NCBI RefSeq assembly: GCF_963678635.1
Contig: NC_087067.1
Coordinates: forward strand, 12,872,844 to 12,936,843
DNA: 64,000 nt
Source of the DNA: Symsagittifera roscoffensis
Taxonomy: Eukaryota; Xenacoelomorpha; Acoela; Convolutidae
Direction: 5' to 3'
The translations under genes and the position numbers were made by a program. Positions 56,453 to 64,000 of the stretch are shown piece by piece. Within the stretch, counting starts at the first letter, position 1; each line of letters opens with the position of its first letter. The notes below the pieces were generated by a model. It was not told where the DNA came from and searched no databases. It worked only from the letters and a program-made list of their open reading frames with translations.

Positions 56453-57221
56453 CTGAAAACCAATTGTTTCTTCATGACAAGTATCTATATCATCAAGCGG
56501 ATCAAACATGAAGTGGAGCAAAAATATTTAAAAAAAAAGGAAAATACTCAAATGCCGAACATTCTCAACTACTCAAGATGGCAAACCTTCTCTAGATGGC
56601 AAACCGGCTTGGCGAACGCAAATCAAAGAAATTAACTAGCATTTGATTCCTGATTTCAAACAAACCACAAAAACTGCGCACAAGTGCAGACGGTTCCATG
56701 ACAAGTAAAAATTTGAATAAAGGAGAGAACATTAAACTTAGCTACATTAGTATTTATATCTGATGAAATTTCTGTTCAAAAACTTCTGTTAACATTTCTG
56801 TTGGTTTCTTTTTGCTTCTGTTGGTTTCTGTTCATAAATCTTTAATAAACCCAAAAATAAGAGTAAAACACATTTCAAATGTTTCACGTTTGATGTTTTT
56901 AAAAGAACTTCTCGTTTTCTTAGATTTCTTAACTTTTACGTTCTGAGAAAAAGCTAAGTGGTTTATCATCTTTCTCAATTTGATAAATCTATTTTTGCTC
57001 TAATTATTCACTTGCTTTACTCGCTGTAAATTGGACTTGATATAAATTGGACTTGAAATGTAAGTCGATCCTGGGTGACGTTTACTTGTGACACCTAAAT
57101 TTTGTGGCAAAAAATTATGTAAAAACAAAAAAAAACGAACAAAGACAGAGTTTCTCCTCATTTTCAGCAGTCGGAATAAGTAATTTGAAAATTTTAGTTT
57201 TGTAAGCAAAAGTCTTATATA

Positions 57222-58637
57222 CAGGGTGCTCCAAAGCCTATAAGACTTTTGAAAAGGCTGTCATTTTCGACTGAATTGACGTGAACACATGAAAATTCAA
57301 CACGTTTTAGACGAGATGTGGAAATTTTATATGAAGTAAAACTTATTCATTTCAAGAGATGTTGAATAATTTTACCGCCATTTTCTTGACATTTGATCAT
57401 TCGCTTGTGAATTGAGGCTGTAGCAGCTGAAAATCTAATCCGGTGTGATCCAACGATAAAAATCTTCAACGCTTGTGATCAGTTCGGCAGTGGTCCTGGG
57501 GTTTTTGCGATGAAATGCAGCACAACCATAACCCCAGAACCAGTTTTCCAGGGGATTAAAGTCTGGGCTTTGAGCGGGCCAAGGATTTTGGGAATGACAA
57601 CTGATACTGCGGCCACCAAAAACAATCTGTAGAAATTGTAATACTGCAGGGGTTGTCTGGCATGATGCGCCGTCTTGTTGGAATCAAAGTTTCCTAATAT
57701 CACGCCGGTGTTCCACAAGGGGGCATACTTGGTTCATGAGCATGTTGAGATAAACAACTTGGTTGACCGTTATTGGTCTTCCATTCTCATCTCTGAACCA
57801 GAAAAGGCCTATGATTTTGCCTTGAAGAAGTCCAACCCAGCACAATATTTTGCTTTTGCCCTGATTTCGAATTTCTTCGAAATCACGAGGGTTGTAACGT
57901 GCCCAAACGTTTTGGTTGTTGGACACTGAGTCCAAAACCCACCATTTTTCGTCACTCTAGAGAACCTTCGAGTGAAAGTTTCGATCCTGAGATAAAAACC
58001 ACAGGCAAAATATTTCTCGCATTTCGTAATTTTTTTTCTGATAATTTATGCAGTTGATTGACTTTGAATGGAACAAACTTTAAGTCTCGCCTCAAAGACC
58101 GCCATATACTGGTTGAGGGATATCAAGTGCCCTTGATGACGCTCGTATGCTTGATTTGGGGTTGTTTTCATAGAGTGTCGCAACTCTCGGATAATTGTTA
58201 TTTCGAATTTTTAGTCGACCTCCTCTGTTCGTAACCTGTCCCAAAAATCTTTGCCATTCACGTTGAAAATCTGTCGAAATGAACTTGCTTCTTTGCCTTA
58301 CACAAATGGCATAATTTTCAAGAAATTTTCGCTCGACAGCAATTGCTGACAATCCTTTTGCAAACTGGAGGATAATCAATTTGCGCTGCTCTTCACTGAC
58401 TTTCATTTCTTGGATAAAATGAACGAGATTGAAGAAACTGGCGTGAAAATTCAATGAAGCATGATTAAAAATCAAGAAAACGGCGCAAAACATTTTTTGT
58501 GTTTCTCTAAACTGCTTTTTTCACGGATTCTCAAAATTTCGCTACTCATTATCACAATGCAAAAAATCAGACTCATACCGCATTTCAGTCTAAAATGACA
58601 GCCTTTTTAAAAGTCTCATAGTTTTTGGGACACTCTG
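57222..58637 (-). mobile_element. Mariner/Tc1-superfamily DNA transposon, decayed
   Basis: Both ends carry an imperfect inverted repeat of about 45 bp. The left end reads CAGGGTGCTCCAAAGCCTAT then AAGACTTTTGAAAAGGCTGT, and the complement of the right end reads CAGAGTGTCCCAAAAACTAT then GAGACTTTTAAAAAGGCTGT. TA dinucleotides flank it at 57220-57221 and 58638-58639, the target duplication expected of this superfamily. The 1,416-bp length is typical. Confidence 0.92.
57435..58406 (-). pseudogene. Mariner-type transposase, frameshifted
   Basis: It starts MKVSEEQRKLIILQFAKGLS (helix-turn-helix region) and includes NPKSSIRASSRALDIPQPVY. After a stop and frameshift comes SDEKWWVLDSVSNNQNVWAR with the first catalytic Asp. 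A later frame gives DGASCQTTPAVLQFLQ with the second Asp, and WPAQSPDFNPLENWFWGYGC with the third acidic residue. It ends in a TAG after YRWITPD. At least two frameshifts make it non-functional. The form of the last motif (NPLE..FWGY) resembles mariner subgroups other than classic DD34D, but the subgroup is not certain. Confidence 0.9.
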
Positions 58638-59099
58638 TAGTTTTCTCGTTTGTGTCTGGCAGAGGAAAAAATTTAAACAAGCTACATTATAAAATCCAGA
58701 GAACTGGGTGTTTTCGAGGCATATTTTACTCATCTTTTGTTTCACTGATGTTTGAAGCAATGATGTGATCTTTCGCAGCAAGCATCAAAAAGTCACCTAA
58801 CTTGATACTGCACTTCAATACGCCTGATTTGTTTTTGTTTGGGGTGTTTTTTATTCAGTCAATTTTTGGTGATCGCAATATTACTAAAAAAAAAATTTCT
58901 CCATTGAAGATACCGGCACTTGGAAATCAAATGTAGAATTTTTTTTTCTTCGGATCAGTTCTTGCAAAGTTCTAGGAGCTTGAAAAGTTTCAATTTGGCT
59001 ATGATGTGGACTAATTTATTCGTTAAGTGAAGGTTTCATTCATAATGCTGAAAATATAGCGCGAGTTGTTTATGCGTTTCGAACTAGCCCGCTCAACAA

Positions 59100-59290
59100 A
59101 ATCGTTCCAAATTGAATTGAGGCTAGGTAAATGGTCGTGTTAATTTCGTACGACTCAATTTTTTACACTTAACCTTTGATATTGTTCAAAATTTTAAGCT
59201 TATTAATATTTTTCCCCCAAAAATTATTCGATATTGGTTTAGGGGCAGTCGGAACGTTGAAGGATTTGATCTGATATACGACCAGTTTTT
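59100..59290 (+). repeat. Double-hairpin repeat family, decayed 3' part
   Basis: It contains ATCGTTCCAAATTG, and ends GGGCAGTCGGAACGTTGAAG then a TGATATACGACCAG segment corresponding to CTGATACGAGCAG in good copies. Confidence 0.5.
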
Positions 59291-59474
59291 TTCACTTATG
59301 AGTATCTCAACACTTGAACAGTTTCAACAAACTCAAACTATGCAAAAAATTTTACAGAATGGCTCTACAAAATGAGGTAGTAACAATAAAATGAAGACGG
59401 GTCATTTTTTAAGTTCGAGAATACTTCAACAAAAATCCAATCAGATGCGTTGCAATAAATGCAACAAAAAATAT

Positions 59475-59745
59475 CAACAAGACTGCTCGTATATCAGGAA
59501 GAAGTCTTGAATACTCTGATTGCACATTATTGCCAATAAAAAAAAATTATTTAGAAAAAACCGAATAAACAAAAACAATGAAACTTTTATTAATTTGTAT
59601 CCCATACGCTACTTTCTTGCATCCCTAGTACGACCAAAAAAAAATCCGTCCAAAATGCCGAGGTAGCAAGTCGAAACTTGGCTGAATAAAAAATACACCC
59701 CAAGCCTAAATACTCGGCGCTTTCTTCAAAAGTCAGAACAATAAC
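59475..59745 (-). repeat. Double-hairpin repeat family, decayed copy
   Basis: The plus strand opens AACAAGACTGCTCGTATATC and closes CGCTTTCTTCAAAAGTCAGA followed by ACAATAA. The internal core is absent. Confidence 0.55.
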
Positions 59746-59748
59746 ATT

Positions 59749-59946
59749 TTGATTATCTGTGGAGTATTGCGAAAATTGTTGAACGCTATACAGTACCCGA
59801 CGCTAATTGATCACATGAATTTTCTTGATCAAGCTAACAGCTATGACTTAGAATGTCAAATGAAAATTGAATTGCGAAAACTCACAAGCCCATGTCAAAA
59901 AGGCGATGCGTGCGATTTGTTTAAAAATGAATCAATGAAAAAATAA
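59749..59946 (+). CDS. Unassigned open frame inside the phosphatase intron
   Basis: The frame has 65 codons, including LRKLLNAIQYPTLIDHMNFL, then QANSYDLECQMKIELRKLTS and CQKGDACDLFKNES. Residue use is more protein-like than most short frames here. No splice sites or partner exons were established and no family is recognised. It directly abuts a double-hairpin repeat, so it may be a gene fragment moved by that element. Confidence 0.2.
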   Translation: MIICGVLRKLLNAIQYPTLIDHMNFLDQANSYDLECQMKIELRKLTSPCQKGDACDLFKNESMKK

Positions 59947-59958
59947 ACAGCAGAAAAG

Positions 59959-60357
59959 TCAGTTATTGATGCATATAATAACTACAGTTGAAACTTCAAT
60001 ATGTTCAGTTAAAATTTTGGCACCAGACCCCGATCCAGGTCGTGCCTTAATGTTCAGACCAAGATGACCGCGGGGTTTATATCCCAGGTGTTTTATTCGG
60101 AGGTATTTTGTCCTGGGGACTTCTCTTTTTGCTCTCTTTTTCTTTTTGCTCTTGAAAATATTTTTGTTTTCGATTAAATATTCAAGAGGTGAACAGTGAT
60201 TTTTTGATGACAAACTGATCAAGATTGAACTTGATTGTAAACAAATAAAAATCTGCCTCTGAGTTGTCACAGTGGAAAAAATTAAACGCGTAGTCAAAAA
60301 CTAGAGTTGACTTCAAGTCTTGCGTCAAATATCAAAGCATAAGTTTGTTAAGTTACG
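59959..60357. other. Short spacer
   Basis: No supported feature. A 112-codon minus frame is Lys/Ile-rich, with a small GC-rich tail (GHLGLNIKARPGSGSGAK), and is unassigned. Confidence 0.35.
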
Positions 60358-61541
60358 TAACCCGTGTCGAAGTCCGCGATTATTCATTCAACTTTGTCGG
60401 CCGCGCCGTAATTAATTCAGCAAACAAAAAGCCATATTCTGGACAGCGTTTTATAGTCCTGGCTAAAGTCTGGAAATAACGTATCTCGTCGCGATGGTCT
60501 GGAAATAATCGCGACATAGTCGAAAATTAAATAGCGATATTCTGAAAATAGGACGCATTTAGACTACATTTTCTACTCTCTACTTTATCATTTTTATATA
60601 TTGCAAGTTTCATTCTACCTCGTTCGAGCGGTTCTTTTCACGCAGTAAAAAAGGGAAACATTTCTGGTTTGGTTTGAAAGTTTGTCAAAATATAGTTTAA
60701 AAAATACTCGCAACAAAGTTTTTACTTAGGTCGCGACGTGGTCTACAAATGAGTCGACACATGGTTTAGAAATCAGTCGCGACATGGTCGAAAAATTGAT
60801 CACGATATGGTTGAAAAGTTCTTCGCGAAGTATAGTTTGCAAAATGGTTGATCAATTAGTTGCGGCATAGTAAAAAAAACTTCGTCTCGAAGTACAGATC
60901 GCGACATGGTCAAAAATTTGTCGCGACATTATCGAAAATTTTGTCAAGACATGGATGCAAAGTTAGTCACGTCATGAAAGAAATGGTAGTCGCGATATTC
61001 GGAACATTTAATCTAGGTTGGTTTTTTCGGCAGACAACTTTTTCTGCCGAAATCAGTCGATACGCTTTCCCGGCGAAACACAAGTGAAACGTTTTTTCTC
61101 GGTCAAACACAATCGTATTGTTTTTTGTCGGTCAAAAATACTCCTCAATTCATCTGAGTTGAAATGTTTTTTTTTGGTCCAACTGCGTTGAAAACTGTTT
61201 TCTCGGTACACATAGTTGAAACTCTGGTCGAGACGGTCAAAACATAACAAGCTTGGGTCGAGACGGTCGAAACAAGCCAATTTATGGTCGTGTCGGTCTT
61301 AAGATAAATCACAAACCTTGGTCGCGCCGGTCGCAATTAACTTTTCTTCTTTTTCTTGGTCGCACTGGTCATGTTTAACTTTCTTTTGGTTGCGTTCAAA
61401 CTGCAGCGGTTTGAAAAACCTGAAAATACTAATTTTTGGTCGCAACAGTCTAAAAATACGTATTTTTGGTCGAGGCAGTGTGGAAATACAAAAATTCGAA
61501 CTCGAATGTCTAATCATAAGACTACAACCGCGACCCGGGCC
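60358..61541. repeat. Second CCCGGG-bounded block of degenerate GTCG arrays
   Basis: The left edge AACCCGTGTCGAAGTCCGCG resembles the boundary motif of the 45-50 kb mosaic. The right edge CAACCGCGACCCGGGCCAG (about 61524-61542) is its complement. Inside are many GTCGCGACATGGTCGAAAA-type units (60480-60980), then GGTCGAGACGGTCAAAACAT-type units (61060-61500), some close to those at 49370-49440. Confidence 0.7.
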
Positions 61542-61796
61542 AGCTCTTTTGGGCAAATTAATTTTTTTGTAACGCTATTTTGTTACTTCAATTTTTTTTG
61601 TTACGCTCACACTAATTTTTTTGTTACGCTCACTCTATTTTTTTTTGTTACGCAACTTTTTGAATCAAAATTTCCTAGTTTAATTTTTTATATAAATTAA
61701 GATTATTAGATATATTTGACACCACTCTTAAACTCCCCAAGAGCTGTCTTTTTGTAACTGAAACATATAAAAAGAAAACAAACCCTGCGAAGAAAG
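61542..61796. repeat. TTTTTTGTTACGCTCAC short repeats
   Basis: Four imperfect copies of TTTTTTTGTTACGCTCAC-like sequence lie between 61562 and 61655. The remainder is AT-rich. Confidence 0.55.
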
Positions 61797-62110
61797 TCAG
61801 CAGACAGTTGAAAAAATGTCATTGAATTCATAAAACTAAAAAAAAACTAACTATTTTGAAGCAGTTTCATAGAAGAAAGGTTGATATTTTAACACAGTTG
61901 GCGATTCAGAATTCAATTTGAAGTTGATAACAGAAAGCGAAAAAAATCAAGTTTCGAGTTTTTCAACATTTCATTTGTTAAATTAAATTACTCAACTTGA
62001 GAAAATTGGGTCAAAATTAACATTTTCATTTCAGTAGGACATTCTTGAAAACACGTTATTTTAAAATATAGAGTGAGCCGCGCTTTTTCGTTTAGCCATT
62101 TGCACTATGA
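61797..62110 (+). repeat. TATA-box dispersed repeat, 5' part
   Basis: It begins CAGCAGACAGTTGAAAAAAT and contains CTTGAGAAAATTGGGTCAAA. The TATA-containing tail is missing. Confidence 0.5.
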
Positions 62111-62659
62111 ATCTTTAGGACCGTAGTTGGCCTTACAAAACTGACAACTCAAGAGTAAAGGTTGATTTAAAAAGAAAGCAGAGACATTCCAATCTTAAAT
62201 CATTATCACGTTCATTCGTTTTATTCGTTTTAGTAAATTAATTGCTCAAATTGCTGCAAAAAGCTTTAGATTTTTGCCTTTTCTCCCAATGCTTGTTCAA
62301 TAATGAAATATTATTTTTTTCATATGAAGTTAAAAAATAAATTTGTACAAATGCTCTAAATTTCAACAACCCTTTTGGATGAAACTTAAAAAAAAAGCTA
62401 AAAGTATTTTAAATGAAAACTTGAAAAGCACATTTTACATTTTTATTTTGAAATCATTTGGACTTCATCTCACACTTTTAAACAGCTTTTTGTTTACATT
62501 GTTTTGTTTATTTCTTTTATGTTGTGTTTCCGGAAGCCATGAACATGAACCAAATAATTCCTCTGAGCAGTTTTTTTTTAATATATATATTTTTACCTAT
62601 AATCTAAAATTAAACTCCAAACCTATAAATTGAATCAATGAACGAAGAAGAAGAATAAA

Positions 62660-63275
62660 AAAAAGAATCAATGAACGCAAGTAAATAGAAAAAAATCCGG
62701 CTGTTGTTGAAACTTTCGATTTTCAACGAAAAAAGATGGCCTTAATTTTTTGTTAAATTTTTAGGACAATTTATGATTGGAACTTTTTTGAACAGAGCCA
62801 ATTAAAGATTGGAAAAAAAGTAATGAACGAAGTAAACGGAAAAAAATTACTGACTTTGTTGAAAAAAATCTCAACTTTCGAACTTCAAAGAAAAAAATAG
62901 ACGCCCTTTTAGCTCTTTAAATTTCTAGAACAGTTTATGATTGGCGCATTTTTGATATTATTAACCCAATTTGAAAAAAGCTGGATCGACAGGTAAAGTT
63001 TTTTTTCCGCTGGAACTCTAAAAATTAAATTCGGCTTTCGAAACTAGAAATCGTTCACGTTTTTTCGCGCCATTTCCACGTTCGTATTTGGAGAGTCTTA
63101 TTTAGGTCACTTTCAGCAGATGATTTTCAACTGAACTCAAAAAGTGCAATTATATCTAAGTGCATTCATAAATGAATCAGTATGTATGAATGCACCTCTG
63201 TAGTTATTAGGGCATTTTAAGACTTTTCCTGAAAAAAAAATCAGCCAGACCTATATAAGAGTCTTAACTACGTTC
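62660..63275 (+). repeat. TATA-box dispersed repeat, partial head plus full copy
   Basis: A short head (AAGAATCAATGAACGCAAGT, near 62662) is followed by a fuller copy starting GCCAATTAAAGATTGGAAAA near 62800 and ending CAGACCTATATAAGAGTCTT then AACTACGTTCATC near 63278. Confidence 0.6.
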
Positions 63276-63279
63276 ATCA

Positions 63280-63560
63280 CTCTTAATAAAATTAACCCAA
63301 ACGAGAAACCTGGATCAATATGTAAAATTTTTGTTTTGCTGAGAAATCTGAAGCCTAACTTTTTCGCTGTTTGATAGCGGAGTTTGCCTTCCTTTTAACA
63401 AAGAAAATGAACTGATTTTAAAAAGATTTAAAAAAGTAAAACCGCAAAAAATCAAGTTTGAGCACAAACAAATTTTAAGTCTTTTCCTGTAAAAAACGAA
63501 AAAAAAACATTACGACCTAAAAGAGAATCTGAACTACGTTCATCGACATTTGACAAGTGA
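63280..63560 (+). repeat. TATA-box dispersed repeat, 3' part
   Basis: It contains CCTGGATCAATATGTAAAAT, GCGGAGTTTGCCTTCCTTTT and ends ACGACCTAAAAGAGAATCTG then AACTACGTTCATCG. The TATATAAG box is decayed to TAAAAGAG. Confidence 0.55.
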
Positions 63561-63695
63561 CAATCAATAACTTCGTTCGCTTACACTTAATAGGTGTGTT
63601 CACTATTTTCATTGATCTTAAGGCACCAAAAGTCAAATCTCACAATGAACAAATTTTAAGACAGACCTTTTCCCGAAAAAAAAATATTATCTGAC

Positions 63696-63811
63696 CTTGT
63701 GTGCGTGTTCACGAGTGGCCTTGAGAAAGAGAACACACTCGTCGAAGTTTTTAGGCACCCCATGATCGGGCCACACAGTGAAGTGGAATTGCTTCACCAA
63801 AAGCTCTTCTT
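63696..63811 (-). CDS. Protein tyrosine phosphatase, exon with WPD loop
   Basis: The exon runs from acceptor TTTTGTCTAG| to donor CACAAG|GTCAGA. It encodes EELLVKQFHFTVWPDHGVPK, then NFDECVLFLKATREHAHK. QFHFT.WPDHGVP is the WPD loop carrying the general-acid Asp of classical tyrosine phosphatases. It ends on a complete codon, and the spacing from WPD to the HCSAG motif in the next exon is close to that of known family members (about two residues longer), so no exon appears to be missing between them. The rest of the gene lies to the right, outside the window. Confidence 0.93.
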
Positions 63812-64000
63812 CTAGACAAAATGAATGATAAGTTACGGTTAATATCAAACTGCTTACATTATCGATAACCTTGAGCAACTTAACGTGTCAGAAAACAGTA
63901 CTCCTAAGGCTACATTTTTGAAACGTTTTCTAGGTGCCGAAAATAGTGAAAAATTGGATCACGCATTTTCAGGTTAATAATTTTTGTAAGTATTTGAAAA

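Larger units (their letters stand above)
56453..63695 (-). other. Phosphatase intron (7.24 kb) with mobile elements
   Basis: This GT-AG intron on the minus strand separates the WPD and P-loop exons. It holds the mariner-type element, two pieces of the double-hairpin repeat, a CCCGGG-bounded repeat block at 60.36-61.54 kb and several TATA-box repeats. A protein-like open frame at 59749-59946 (PTLIDHMNFLDQANSYDLEC) lies on the opposite strand and is unassigned. Confidence 0.75.

Noticed and set aside
57684-57935. Plus-strand 84-codon frame at 57675-57929
   Set aside because: It is antisense to the mariner transposase, whose minus-strand peptide carries the recognisable motifs.

Overview
The window looks like nuclear DNA from an invertebrate metazoan. 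It is strongly AT-rich with long A and T runs, protein-coding islands are short and higher in GC, exons are separated by GT-AG introns of 72 bp to about 7.2 kb, and most of the sequence is repetitive. Recognisable genes are animal regulatory and signalling genes. No rRNA, convincing tRNA, CRISPR array or prokaryotic operon was seen. The species cannot be named from sequence alone.

Genes. At the left edge, on the minus strand, is the first coding exon of a calmodulin-like EF-hand gene (9-86). At 17.3-18.6 kb on the plus strand is one large open exon (up to 423 codons) of an unrecognised Ser/Asn/Gln-rich protein. At 23.07-30.70 kb on the minus strand is a complete three-exon model of a GATAD2/p66-type NuRD subunit (626 residues). 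At 55.77-63.81 kb on the minus strand are the last three exons of a protein tyrosine phosphatase catalytic domain (WPD loop, HCSAGAGRTGC P-loop and the Q-loop, the last in a short exon of about 30 codons). The model stops just after this domain. Several weaker exon-like segments (14.9-15.3, 19.5-19.7, 21.7-21.9, 43.6, 54.1 and 59.7 kb) are listed with low confidence.

Repeats, left to right. A 5.3-5.4 kb unit is tandemly duplicated (about 1.6-12.3 kb), with a diverged third fragment after it. A head-to-tail cluster of a 0.4-0.5 kb element with a hairpin near each end lies at 20.2-21.7 kb, and other copies occur at 13.3, 28.8, 52.1, 53.3 and 59.1-59.7 kb. A second dispersed family of about 440 bp carries a conserved TATATAA-like box and fills the introns of both GATAD2 and the phosphatase gene. 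A 1.43 kb unit is present three times in tandem (32.2-36.45 kb) and carries a short reading frame with a diverged relative near 51.4 kb. A 3.66 kb degenerate Jockey-like LINE with a near-perfect 15-bp target duplication lies at 37.8-41.4 kb on the minus strand. A 1.4 kb mariner-type element with TA target duplications lies at 57.2-58.6 kb inside the phosphatase intron.

The most unusual part is 44.7-50.2 kb. It is a mosaic of degenerate short tandem arrays in both orientations, partitioned by inverted copies of a CCCGGGTCGAGGT-like motif, including one perfect 15-bp inverted pair at 45485-45499 and 46571-46585. A related block lies at 60.36-61.54 kb. It reads like a fold-back or satellite-carrying family whose members have inserted in or beside one another. 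The genes show no sign of acting as one pathway. The window is better understood as four unrelated genes embedded in repeat-rich DNA.
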